Origin: Trebonia sp963843745
Lineage (GTDB): Bacteria; Actinomycetota; Actinomycetes; Streptosporangiales; Streptosporangiaceae
Assembly: GCA_963843745.1 (NCBI GenBank)
Contig: CAWJLP010000021.1
Location: 496,001 to 560,000 of the forward strand
DNA length: 64,000 bases
Direction of reading: 5' to 3'
This document shows, in pieces, positions 13,956 to 21,823 of this stretch (position 1 is the stretch's first letter; each line of letters starts with the position of its first letter). A model generated the notes under the pieces. It ran no database searches and was not told the DNA's origin. It saw only the letters and a program-made list of their open reading frames with translations. A program made the translations under genes and the position numbers.

Positions 13956-14795
13956 TCAGCCCAGGATGACCCGCGGCTGCGGCGGCACCGGGCCGCGGCG
14001 CTGCCACTCACGCGGGTAGCCGACCGAGACCTCCTCGAAGCGCACGCCGTCGTGCACCGTGGTGCGCGGGATGTGCAGATGACCGTAGACGGCGGCGGTA
14101 ACCGGGAACGAGCGGTGCCAGCCGGCCGTCAGCTCGGTTCCGCACCACGGCGCGTACTCCGGGTGACGGAGCGCCGCGACCGGCGCGCGCAGCAGCGGCC
14201 AGTGGCTGACCAGCACCAGCGGCCCGGTCACCGAGGCGAGCCGCGCAGCGGATACGGCGACCCGGGCACGGCACCAGGCCTCGACCGACGGGTACGGGTC
14301 GGGATGCAGCCGGTCCTCGTCGGCGGCACCCACGCCGGCGGCCCGCGCCCGCGCGACCGCCTGTGCCCGCGTAGCGGCCAGGGCATCGCCGTCGCCGGAA
14401 GGCGAGAACGAGTAGTCGTACAGCGTGAACAGCGGCGCGATGGTCACCGGCCCGTCCGGACCGTGCCCGGGCCATACGGGAAACTCGTCCTCAGGGGTGA
14501 GCACCCCGAAGCGGCGGCACACCTTCAGCAGCGCCTCGTACCGCGCCACGCCGCGCACCGCCACCGGGTCGGCGGGCAGCGTCCACAGCTCGTGGTTACC
14601 CGGCGTCCAGATCACCCGCGCGAACCGGTCGGCGAGCGTGGCGAGCACATACCCGACGTCGGCGAAGACCTCGCCGACGTCGCCGGCCACGATCAGCCAG
14701 TCGTCCGGATGCTCGGGCCGCAGCGACGCGGCGAACTCCCGGTTCTCCGGGTACCCGATGTGCAGGTCGCTGATCGCGAGCAGCCGGCCGCCCAT
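13956..14795 (-). CDS. calcineurin-like metallophosphoesterase
   Basis: This 279-residue protein has all five metallophosphoesterase motifs in order: SDLHIG (about residues 9-14), GDVGE (about 38-42), GNHELW (about 66-71), SHWPL (about 208-212) and GHLHIP (about 250-255), supplying ligands for a di-metal centre. The substrate is unknown; actinobacterial relatives are annotated only as phosphohydrolases. The ATG at 14795 follows the stop of the maleylpyruvate isomerase family gene by 16 bases, so the two are likely co-transcribed. Confidence 0.9.
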   Translation of the reverse strand: MGGRLLAISDLHIGYPENREFAASLRPEHPDDWLIVAGDVGEVFADVGYVLATLADRFARVIWTPGNHELWTLPADPVAVRGVARYEALLKVCRRFGVLTPEDEFPVWPGHGPDGPVTIAPLFTLYDYSFSPSGDGDALAATRAQAVARARAAGVGAADEDRLHPDPYPSVEAWCRARVAVSAARLASVTGPLVLVSHWPLLRAPVAALRHPEYAPWCGTELTAGWHRSFPVTAAVYGHLHIPRTTVHDGVRFEEVSVGYPREWQRRGPVPPQPRVILG

Positions 14796-14811
14796 AACGG
14801 GCGAACCGCCA

Positions 14812-15567
14812 TCACAGCGCCATCTTCTCCTGCCACGTCTCTAGCAGTGCCGGGTCGCCGAACACGGTCAGCCGGGGATCCGTCCCCGGTACCCGGCCAT
14901 ACGTGAACAGCAGCAGCTCGGCCACCGGACCGCGGACAGCTGTCGTCGCCTTCGCGTGCCCGCGTGACCACGTCACCCCGTCGTCCCCGGCGATCCGGAT
15001 CAGCCACTCGCCGTCGCAGTCCGTGGCGTGCAGGTGCAGCGACGCCCCGGCGGGCAGCGACGCCAGATGCTCCGCCGGCCGCCGTGCGACCGGCAGGTTG
15101 GCCAGGAACTCCTCGATCCCGTCGGCGGCCACCGCAGGGTCGACCTCAGGGACGACGCCAGCGGCCAGTTCGGTGTCCGCCCGGTGCACGGTCGTCTCGT
15201 GCAGCATCCGCCGCGCCCACCAGCCCGACGACTGAACCGGGCCCCACGCCCAGACCTGAGTATCCGGCCCCGCCGCGCGCAGCGCGGCGGCCAGCGGCGC
15301 CGCCCCGGCCGCCAGCCAGGACGGGTAGCCGGCCACGGAATCCGGCAGCCCCACGTCGAGGCTCCGCTGCTCGATCCGCGCGGCGGCCCTGGTCGTCACG
15401 ATCTGGGTGGCCCATCGGTGCACGATTCCGGTGTGCCTGACCAGCCGTGTGACCGTCCACCCCGGGCACGTCGGCACCGCGGCGGACAGGTCGGCCGCCG
15501 ACGCGACCGAAGCCATCCGCGCGATCTCCGTTTCAGTCCCCGCGCAGAACCATTCGTGATCAAGCAC
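14812..15567 (-). CDS. maleylpyruvate isomerase family (DinB-like, mycothiol-dependent type) protein
   Basis: This protein of about 251 residues belongs to the TIGR03083 family. An N-terminal four-helix DinB-like domain (CPGWTVTRLVRHTGIVHRWA, with metal-ligand His residues in HTGIVH) is followed by a C-terminal alpha/beta domain (ASLHLHATDCDGEWLIRI). Members include mycothiol-dependent maleylpyruvate isomerase, but most have unknown substrates, so no pathway is assigned. The start is taken at GTG 15567 because a minus-strand TAGCCT ends 6 bases before it; GTG 15573 is the alternative. The metallophosphoesterase follows in the same direction. Confidence 0.82.
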   Translation of the reverse strand: MLDHEWFCAGTETEIARMASVASAADLSAAVPTCPGWTVTRLVRHTGIVHRWATQIVTTRAAARIEQRSLDVGLPDSVAGYPSWLAAGAAPLAAALRAAGPDTQVWAWGPVQSSGWWARRMLHETTVHRADTELAAGVVPEVDPAVAADGIEEFLANLPVARRPAEHLASLPAGASLHLHATDCDGEWLIRIAGDDGVTWSRGHAKATTAVRGPVAELLLFTYGRVPGTDPRLTVFGDPALLETWQEKMAL

Positions 15568-15588
15568 CCGCACAGGCTACAGCCACGG

Positions 15589-16050
15589 TCAGCCGTAGAG
15601 GCGGGTGACGGACTCCAGCACGCACACCGGCTTGTCGCCGCCTTCCCGCTCGATCACCCCGCCGGCGACGAGCTGCAGCCCGCCCCTGAACTCCTCCACG
15701 TCCACGAGCGTCGCGGTGAGCCGGATCCTGGACCCGACCGGAACCGGCGCGGGGAAACGCACCTTGTTCAGCCCGTAGTTGACGCCCATCTTCACGTCGG
15801 TGACCGTGAGGATCTGCGACCACATCGGCACGAACAGGGACAGCGTCAGGAACCCGTGCCCGATCGGCCCGCGGAACGGGGACTCGGCCTTCGCCCGCTC
15901 GACGTCCACGTGGATCCACTGGTGGTCGTCGGTGGCGTCAGCGAACGTGTTCACCCGCTCCTGGGTGATCTCGAACCAGTCGCTGGTCCCGAGCTCCTTG
16001 CCCTTGAACGAGGGCAGTTCCGCGAGCGTGGTCGTCGTGGACGTGCTCAT
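15589..16050 (-). CDS. MaoC-like (R)-specific enoyl-CoA hydratase
   Basis: This 153-residue hot-dog-fold protein has the hydratase-2 motif FADATDDHQWIHVDVERA at about residues 35-52, where Asp and His are catalytic, then GPIGHGFLTLSLFVPM. It is a single hot-dog domain, as in bacterial MaoC dimers acting on short and medium enoyl-CoA. AAGGAG precedes the ATG with 8-base spacing. It lies upstream of the maleylpyruvate isomerase family gene (21-base gap) on the same strand; a functional link is not evident. Confidence 0.9.
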   Translation of the reverse strand: MSTSTTTTLAELPSFKGKELGTSDWFEITQERVNTFADATDDHQWIHVDVERAKAESPFRGPIGHGFLTLSLFVPMWSQILTVTDVKMGVNYGLNKVRFPAPVPVGSRIRLTATLVDVEEFRGGLQLVAGGVIEREGGDKPVCVLESVTRLYG

Positions 16051-16314
16051 CCGGTCATCTCCTTAGCGTGTCGCGCGCATGGCCAGACGGTACGACAATT
16101 CATGACCAAGCGAAACCTTGCCAGCTCCTCGGCCTCGACCCGGGCCAGGTGTTGGCGGGCGCTGCTGTCTCGCGTCCTCGCCGGGAGCGAGCCCGCCGGG
16201 CCGGGTAAATAGTTTCCGTACGGGGACGACCGGAGGGATACTCCGGATTGTGATCTAAACCCGGAATGTGCCACCTCTGAGAGATGTTGGCGCGGATGCA
16301 CACCGGATTGCAGA

Positions 16315-18006
16315 ATGCGCGCGGGGCTGCCGGCCGGAGGGTTCCTCCGGCATAAGGGACTGATCCTCGCCGCGGCCGGCGGGGCCGTGGCGGAGGCTGG
16401 ACTTCTCACGCTCATCGCCCCGGCCGCTCGTCCGATCGCGCCGCAGGTCACCGCCCTTCCCGTGCTCGCCGCCTACCACGACCTGCGCTGGCTGTTCACC
16501 GACAACGGGTCCTGGCTCGGGTTCGCCGGCATCATGCTGACCGTGCTGCTCGTCAGGGCGGCGGTGGACACCGCGCTGCTGCGGCTGGCCTGGCCGCGGG
16601 AGCTGCGCGCACCCGGCCTAGGCCGCGCCTTCTGGTCCTGCATGGCGCTGACCGCGCTGGCCTGGCTGCTGCTCTCGCCGGCGGTGACGCTGGCGTTCGG
16701 CGTCGCGGTGCTGCCGTTCTCCTGGCCGTTCCTGGCCGCGTTGCCGATCATGCTGGGCATCGCCGCCGCGCTGAGCCACGGCGGGGTGATCGTGGCCTGG
16801 TGGCGCCGGCTGCCGCCGCTGCGCTCCGTGCTCTGGCTGCTCGCCAGCTTCCTCGTGCTGTCGGCGGGCGCGGCGGTCATCGCACACCTGGGCACCGCGG
16901 CCGCGCTTGGCGTCGCGGCCGTCACCGGGATGGTCAACGCGCGCGCCTGGTACGGGCTAGCCGGGATAGCCGCCCGAATGCACCCGCGCACTCCGGCATC
17001 GGTGCCTGCCAAGGTGCTGTTCGGCCTGCCGTTCGCGCCGATCGCCGCGTTCATGACACTCGCCCTCGTGGTCGGCGTGGCCCGGCTGATGTTCACCGGC
17101 ACGATCCAGCCGCCGATCAGCACCGCAAGCCCAGTGGCCGCGGCGAACACGCTCAGCGACGGAACGGCCCACAGCGGGGCGGTTGCCGTCACGGCCACCC
17201 CCGCGACCGCCACGGTGTCCGTCGGCGCGGCGGTCCTGGTGGTCTCCGGCTGGGGCTCGTCCTGCTGCGACGCCGCCAACGGCCTGCGCGCGAAGATGCC
17301 GGGCGCGGACGTCCGCCAGTTCTCCTACGTCGGACTCGACTCGAGGGACTTCCCGGTGCGGCACGGGCCGTCCGCCGACGACCTGCCGCTGCCGGTCCTC
17401 GGCGACCGGATCGCCGCCCAGCTCGGGGTGCTGCACAACCAGACGCACCGCCCGGTGGACGTGGTCGCGGAAAGCGAGGGCACCCTCGGCGTCTACGCCA
17501 TGCTGAGCCGCCACCCCGGCCTCCCGATCGGCTCCGTGGTGCTGCTCAGCCCGATCGTCGACCCCGGCCGGGTCAGCTACCCGTCGGGACCGGACGACGC
17601 CTCCGTGTCCGAGGAAGCCCTGAACGAACTGGACCACCTGGCCGGCGAGATCTCACCGTACGGCCCGGGCGGCGCCGAGCAGCTGCTCAGCTCGGTCAGC
17701 GAGTTCGGCGCCAGGTACTTCGACACGGTAGCCAACCAGTCCGGCAAGTCGCTGCGCTGGCTGGCGGTGGTCCCGCTGGCGGACGCCCTCACCCTCCCGG
17801 TCTGCACCCTCCCGCCGGATGTGATCGTCGTCCCCGCCTTCCACGGCGGCCTCCTCGGTGACGGCAGCGTCCTCCCCATGGTCAGCGCCTTCCTCGAAGG
17901 CCAGCAGGTAAGCGGCACCCCGGACATGCGCGAAGCCGCCGAGGCCATCACGGGGGCCGCGGCCGCCTGGCGAATGCCCGACACCCGCTCCGCCTGCCCC
18001 GGCTGA
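16315..18006 (+). CDS. membrane-anchored alpha/beta-hydrolase-like protein
   Basis: This 563-residue protein has an N-terminal membrane domain with about 6-7 helices (residues about 15-265). An extracytoplasmic alpha/beta-hydrolase-like domain follows: AAVLVVSGWGSSCCDAANGL, RPVDVVAESEGTLGVYAML with the nucleophile-elbow Ser in AESEG at about residue 387, and VVLLSPIVDPGRVSYP. Ala replaces the first Gly of GxSxG, which many hydrolases tolerate. Candidates for the acid and His are near DALTLPV and VPAFHGG. The substrate is unknown; lipid or cell-envelope ester cleavage is a guess. Its 3' end overlaps the trp leader promoter region. Confidence 0.75.
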   Translation: MRAGLPAGGFLRHKGLILAAAGGAVAEAGLLTLIAPAARPIAPQVTALPVLAAYHDLRWLFTDNGSWLGFAGIMLTVLLVRAAVDTALLRLAWPRELRAPGLGRAFWSCMALTALAWLLLSPAVTLAFGVAVLPFSWPFLAALPIMLGIAAALSHGGVIVAWWRRLPPLRSVLWLLASFLVLSAGAAVIAHLGTAAALGVAAVTGMVNARAWYGLAGIAARMHPRTPASVPAKVLFGLPFAPIAAFMTLALVVGVARLMFTGTIQPPISTASPVAAANTLSDGTAHSGAVAVTATPATATVSVGAAVLVVSGWGSSCCDAANGLRAKMPGADVRQFSYVGLDSRDFPVRHGPSADDLPLPVLGDRIAAQLGVLHNQTHRPVDVVAESEGTLGVYAMLSRHPGLPIGSVVLLSPIVDPGRVSYPSGPDDASVSEEALNELDHLAGEISPYGPGGAEQLLSSVSEFGARYFDTVANQSGKSLRWLAVVPLADALTLPVCTLPPDVIVVPAFHGGLLGDGSVLPMVSAFLEGQQVSGTPDMREAAEAITGAAAAWRMPDTRSACPG

Positions 18007-18010
18007 CTGA

Positions 18011-18016
18011 TATGCT
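18011..18016 (+). promoter_or_regulatory. -10 element for the trp leader transcript
   Basis: TATGCT ends 8 bases before the trpL ATG, so the leader peptide mRNA is probably leaderless. It sits only 5 bases after the previous gene's stop, so the -35 region lies inside that gene. Confidence 0.5.
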
Positions 18017-18024
18017 CTGCCGCG

Positions 18025-18066
18025 ATGAGAACTTTTGCTGACCTTCAGTGGTGGCGCCGCCCGTAG
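18025..18066 (+). CDS. trpL: trp operon leader peptide
   Basis: ATG AGA ACT TTT GCT GAC CTT CAG TGG TGG CGC CGC CCG TAG encodes MRTFADLQWWRRP, 13 residues with tandem Trp codons at 18049-18054. Ribosome stalling on these codons when charged tRNA-Trp is scarce is the sensor of transcription attenuation. Stalling would mask segment 1 (18056-18061) of the attenuator. The gene lies 100 bases upstream of trpEG. A trp leader of this kind has been described for the trpE(G) gene of Streptomyces venezuelae. Confidence 0.9.
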   Translation: MRTFADLQWWRRP

Positions 18067-18120
18067 GCGGTGTCCCTAGCTGAGTCTGAGCGACCGCCCG
18101 GAGATGGCGGTCGCTTTTCG
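18056..18120 (+). promoter_or_regulatory. trp attenuator (antiterminator and terminator RNA)
   Basis: Segment 1 (GCCGCC, 18056-18061) can pair with segment 2 (GGCGGT, 18066-18071). Segment 2 can instead pair with segment 3 (ACCGCC, 18093-18098). Segment 3 otherwise lies in the terminator stem AGCGACCGCC (18089-18098) with GGCGGTCGCT (18106-18115), followed by TTTTCGTTT. Stalling at the two Trp codons would free segment 2 for segment 3 and prevent termination. All classical elements are present. Confidence 0.9.
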
Positions 18121-18167
18121 TTTCTCCCGCCGCACGCCGGGCCATACCTGACTTGGAGAGGCCCACG

Positions 18168-20411
18168 GTGGACACCATCGAGATGACAACCGGCGGCGGC
18201 GTCGCGGTCACCCGCACGGCCGAGGCGTTCGATCCGGCCGAACTGACCCGCATTGCCGACCTTGTCGACCGCCGTCGCGGCGGCGTGCTCAGCTCGGGCA
18301 TGGAGTATCCCGGCCGGTACAGCCGCTGGCACATGGCGTACGTGAACCCGCCCGTGGAGATCACCACCCACGGCCGGTACGTCACCGCTCGCGCGCTCAA
18401 CGACCGCGGCCTGGTCATCCTTCCGGCGATCGCCGACGCGATGCGGAAGGCCGGCCACGAACAGCCGGATGATAACAGCAAGAAGCGGCCGGAGGCCGCA
18501 GCCGAGATCACCGCGCCAGCTGAGATCACCGCGCCAGCTGAGATCACCGCGCCAGCCGAGATCACCGTGGTCGTGCCCGAAGGGGAGGGTGCGTTCACCG
18601 AGGAGCAGCGGTCGCGGCAGCCGACCGTCTTCAGCGTGCTGCGGGAGATCGTCGCGGCCTTCGGCTGCGCGGATCCGCATCTGGGGCTGTACGGAGCGTT
18701 CGGCTATGACCTGGCGTTTCAGTTCGAGCCTGTGCGGCTGCGGCTGGACCGGCCGCTGGACCAGCGGGACCTGGTGCTGCATCTGCCCGACGAGATCTAT
18801 GTGCTGGACCGCCGCCGCGAAGAAGCGGTCGTGTACCGGTACGAGTTCGCGGCCGGCGGCGCCTCGACGGCCGGCCACGCCAGGGAGACGGCGGACACGC
18901 CAGAGCCGGCCGGGGACGTTACGGAGATTCCTGCCAATCCCACCCCTGGGGTGTACGCGGCGATGGTGGAGCGGGCGAAGGAACGCTTCAAGTGCGGTGA
19001 CCTGTTCGAGGTGGTGCCCGGTCACGTGTTCTACGGGCGGTGCGCGTCGCCGGCCGCGTTCTACGAGCGGCTGCGGGAGCGGAACCCGGCGCCCTACGAG
19101 TTCGCGTTCAACCTCGGCGAGGGGGAGTACCTGGTGGGCGCGTCGCCGGAGATGTACGTCCGGGTGACGGGGGACCGGGTGGAGACCTGCCCGATCTCCG
19201 GCACGATCGCGCGCGGCACCGACCCGCTGGAGGACGCGGCGAACATCGCCACCCTGCTCGGCTCGGCGAAGGACGAGTCCGAGCTGACGATGTGCACCGA
19301 CGTGGACCGCAACGACAAGTCGCGGGTCTGCGTGCCGGGCTCGGTCAAGGTCATCGGCCGGCGGCAGATCGAGATGTACAGCCGGCTGATCCACACGGTC
19401 GACCACATCGAGGGGCGGCTGCGGCCCGGGTTCGACGCGCTCGACGCGTTCCTGACGCACATGTGGGCGGTCACCGTCACCGGCGCGCCCAAGACCTGGG
19501 CGATGCAGTTCATCGAGGACAACGAGACCGCGCCGCGCCGCTGGTACGGCGGCGCCGTCGGCACGATCGGCTTCGACGGGTCGATGAACACCGGCCTCAC
19601 GCTGCGCACCGCGCACATCAGGGGCGGCATCGCGGCCGTGCGGGCCGGCGCCACGCTGCTGTACGACTCCGATCCGGCGGCGGAGGAGGCTGAGACCTAC
19701 ATCAAGGCTCGCGCCCTGATCGAAACCCTTCATGAGTCGGAACGTAAGGTCGCGCCTGTAGTCCCGTCAGCCCCGGCGGCCGCGGCCGGCCGCCGTCCCC
19801 TCAGGGTGCTGCTCGTCGACCACCAGGACTCCTTCGTGCACACGCTCGCCGACTACTTCCGGCAGCACGACGCGGAGGTGACCACGCTGCGCGCCGGGTT
19901 CCGCGCCGAGAAGCTCGACTCGCTCGCCCCGGACCTCGTCGTGCTGTCTCCAGGGCCTGGCCGCCCGTCGGACTTCAACTGCGACGACCTGCTGTCCGAA
20001 CTCGACGCGAGGAACCTGGCCGCGTTCGGCGTCTGCCTGGGGCTGCAGGCGATGGTGGAGCACGCCGGCGGGGAGCTGTCGCTGCTGCCTGAGCCGCAGC
20101 ACGGCAAGCCGGGACGGATCGTGGTCCGCGGCGGGACGTCGCTGTTCGCGGGGCTGCCGCCGGAGTTCACCGCGGCGCGCTACCACTCGATCTACGCCGA
20201 GGAGCAGGCCGTGAAGGGCGGCTTCACGGTCACCGCCGCACTCCACTCGACGGACGGGCAGAACGGCGTGGTGATGGCCATCGAGGACGAGGCGGCGGGC
20301 CGCTGGGCGGTCCAGTTCCACCCCGAGTCGATCCTCACCGCCGCCGGCCGTTCCGGCCACCAGATCATCGCCAACGTGCTGGCCCTGTGCCGCGCCAGGA
20401 CCGGAGGCTAG
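18168..20411 (+). CDS. trpEG: fused anthranilate synthase TrpE-TrpG
   Basis: This 747-residue protein makes anthranilate from chorismate and glutamine. TrpE domain, about residues 1-515: CPISGTIARGTDPLEDAANI, LTMCTDVDRNDKSRVC and GAPKTWAMQFIEDNE are chorismate-enzyme motifs. TrpG domain, about residues 545-747: LLVDHQDSFVHTLADYF, SPGPGRPSDF, FGVCLGLQAM with nucleophile Cys at about 623, and QFHPESI with catalytic His and Glu. The start is GTG 18168, with GGAGAGG 6 bases upstream; a TTG at 18153 is less likely. Expression is controlled by the trpL attenuator. Residues about 101-133 are an odd segment holding the in-frame 15-bp dispersed motif (DDNSKK) and three or more PAEITA repeats, absent from the domain proper. 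Confidence 0.95.
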   Translation: MDTIEMTTGGGVAVTRTAEAFDPAELTRIADLVDRRRGGVLSSGMEYPGRYSRWHMAYVNPPVEITTHGRYVTARALNDRGLVILPAIADAMRKAGHEQPDDNSKKRPEAAAEITAPAEITAPAEITAPAEITVVVPEGEGAFTEEQRSRQPTVFSVLREIVAAFGCADPHLGLYGAFGYDLAFQFEPVRLRLDRPLDQRDLVLHLPDEIYVLDRRREEAVVYRYEFAAGGASTAGHARETADTPEPAGDVTEIPANPTPGVYAAMVERAKERFKCGDLFEVVPGHVFYGRCASPAAFYERLRERNPAPYEFAFNLGEGEYLVGASPEMYVRVTGDRVETCPISGTIARGTDPLEDAANIATLLGSAKDESELTMCTDVDRNDKSRVCVPGSVKVIGRRQIEMYSRLIHTVDHIEGRLRPGFDALDAFLTHMWAVTVTGAPKTWAMQFIEDNETAPRRWYGGAVGTIGFDGSMNTGLTLRTAHIRGGIAAVRAGATLLYDSDPAAEEAETYIKARALIETLHESERKVAPVVPSAPAAAAGRRPLRVLLVDHQDSFVHTLADYFRQHDAEVTTLRAGFRAEKLDSLAPDLVVLSPGPGRPSDFNCDDLLSELDARNLAAFGVCLGLQAMVEHAGGELSLLPEPQHGKPGRIVVRGGTSLFAGLPPEFTAARYHSIYAEEQAVKGGFTVTAALHSTDGQNGVVMAIEDEAAGRWAVQFHPESILTAAGRSGHQIIANVLALCRARTGG
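18470..18484 (+). repeat. TGATAACAGCAAGAA motif, copy 5 of 5, inside trpEG
   Basis: Exact 15-mer within coding sequence, read as part of DDNSKK at trpEG residues 101-106. It has the same orientation as the four intergenic copies. Confidence 0.85.
18501..18566 (+). repeat. 18-bp in-frame tandem repeat in trpEG
   Basis: GCGCCAGCTGAGATCACC repeats at 18513, 18531 and 18549 (one base changed in the last), with a partial copy from 18501, encoding PAEITA units. It lies 17 bases after the dispersed 15-bp motif, within the same apparent insertion. Confidence 0.85.
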
Positions 20412-20637
20412 GACGCGAGCAGTTCCACTCTGGCTCATCGGGATGTCGGTGCTGGGCAGCCAGCCGCCGTACAGCACGGCGGTCCGGCTGACCGGCAGCC
20501 AGCGGCCTGGTACGGCGTCCCGCTGGTAGAACTCCGGCGCGATGGTACTGCCATGAATACCCTTGGCATGATGGTGGCATGACTGGCGGCCGCGCCACGA
20601 CGTCGCTGACCCAGCCAATCGTCCCGGGGGTGCTGAT

Positions 20638-21000
20638 TTGATCACGGCGGCGGACGTGCGCGCGGTGGCGATGTCGCTGCCGCGCACTTCCGAGCACCTG
20701 ATCTACGACCACATCAAGTTCCGGGTTGGCAAGATCGTCTACGCGGCGATCTCGCCCGACGAGTCGACGATGGGCTTCGGGTTCCCGAAAGAGGAACGGG
20801 CCGCGCTGATCGCGGCCGAGCCGGACAAGTTCGCCATGCCGCGGCTGTCGGACCAGCGCTTCCACTGGGTGCACGCGCGAATGGCGGCGCTGAGCCGCGA
20901 AGAAATGCGCGAACTGGTCACGGACGCCTGGCGCATGGTCGTCCCGAAGAAAATCATCGCGGCCCACCTCGGCGGCCCGTCCACCCGAGAAAGCTCGTAG
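20638..21000 (+). CDS. MmcQ/YjbR family DNA-binding-like protein
   Basis: This 120-residue protein has the CyaY-like YjbR fold: ADVRAVAMSLPRTSEHLIYD at the N-terminus, FRVGKIVYAAISPDESTMGF in the central sheet and RFHWVHARMAALSREEMREL near the C-terminus. The family is widespread and functionally uncharacterised; the DNA-binding label rests on structure alone. The start is TTG 20638; GTG 20655 is an alternative but would remove the first helix. It follows trpEG by 226 bases that hold no gene, so it is probably its own unit. Confidence 0.85.
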   Translation: MITAADVRAVAMSLPRTSEHLIYDHIKFRVGKIVYAAISPDESTMGFGFPKEERAALIAAEPDKFAMPRLSDQRFHWVHARMAALSREEMRELVTDAWRMVVPKKIIAAHLGGPSTRESS

Positions 21001-21027
21001 GGCCGGGAGGTCGCGGGCAGAAGCGGT

Positions 21028-21726
21028 CTAGGCCCCGCCGTCCGGCCAGGGGCGGGCGGCCAGCACGGACAGGTTCAGGGACAGCAGCGTGTCTTCCATC
21101 TTCGGCAGCGTGTCGGTCTGGCCGTTGCGCACGGCGGTCCGCACGAGCTTGGCAATGGCGCCCGCGATCGCCAGGTAGACGTCGTCGGGGACCGCGGGCC
21201 AGTCCGGGTGCCGCGCCCGCGCCCGGCGGTGCCAGGTGGCGGTCATTTCCGCGAACCGGCGTTCCGCCGCGTCGAAGCGCGCGACCGCGCGCGGCCCGGC
21301 GGTGGGCATGCCGATGTAGAACGCTCGCGCGAAGGCCGGCTCGTCCGCGAGGAACTGGAGGAACGCGCGGCACGCCGCGCGCAGCACCTCCTCGTCCGGG
21401 GCGTCAGGCGGCACGGCCCTGGTCGCGGCGACCACCTGGTCGGCCAGCAGCTGGCCGCCTTCGCGGGTCGCGGCGAGGAAGCAGTCCTCTTTCGTCCTGA
21501 AGTGCGCGTAGAAGGCGACGCGGGACACCTTGGCCCGGCGCACGATGTCGGCCACCGTGACATCCGCGTACCCGTCTTCGGCCACCGCCGCGATCGCCGC
21601 CCGGCGCAGCCGCTCCACCTGGGACGCGCGCACCGCCCGCGCGGGAAGCCGGCTCCGGCCCCTGGGCAGGCCCGGTTTTCCCTCGTGGGTGTGGGCGAGG
21701 CTGCCCCCTTGCGGGGTGTCGGGCAT
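21028..21726 (-). CDS. TetR family regulator of the divergent MFS gene
   Basis: This 232-residue repressor has about 27 extra N-terminal residues, then a TetR helix-turn-helix at about residues 35-80 (QVERLRRAAIAAVAEDGYAD, DIVRRAKVSRVAFYAHF). A helical ligand domain follows. The ATG at 21726 lies 7 bases after a minus-strand TACTGT, so the transcript is probably leaderless. A perfect 24-bp palindrome (21752-21775) in the 97-base divergent spacer is the likely operator for both directions. The inducer is unknown but is presumably the substrate of the MFS transporter. Confidence 0.9.
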   Translation of the reverse strand: MPDTPQGGSLAHTHEGKPGLPRGRSRLPARAVRASQVERLRRAAIAAVAEDGYADVTVADIVRRAKVSRVAFYAHFRTKEDCFLAATREGGQLLADQVVAATRAVPPDAPDEEVLRAACRAFLQFLADEPAFARAFYIGMPTAGPRAVARFDAAERRFAEMTATWHRRARARHPDWPAVPDDVYLAIAGAIAKLVRTAVRNGQTDTLPKMEDTLLSLNLSVLAARPWPDGGA

Positions 21727-21751
21727 GCGCTCTACAGTAACGGAAAAATCT

Positions 21752-21775
21752 CTAAAGTACGTACACGTACTTTAG
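21752..21775. promoter_or_regulatory. 24-bp perfect palindrome, TetR operator candidate
   Basis: The half-site CTAAAGTACGT is mirrored exactly as ACGTACTTTAG around a central AC. It is AT-rich, and lies 26 bases upstream of the tetR start and 48 bases upstream of the MFS start, well placed to repress both. Confidence 0.75.
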
Positions 21776-21823
21776 GCCCGTGCGCACGTCATAGCCGACG
21801 TGGCGCCGAAAGGGGTCGTCAGG

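Noticed and set aside
16051..16314. Possible small gene upstream of the membrane hydrolase
   Set aside because: Open frames in this 264-base spacer lack ribosome sites and domains and are overlapped by alternatives in all frames.
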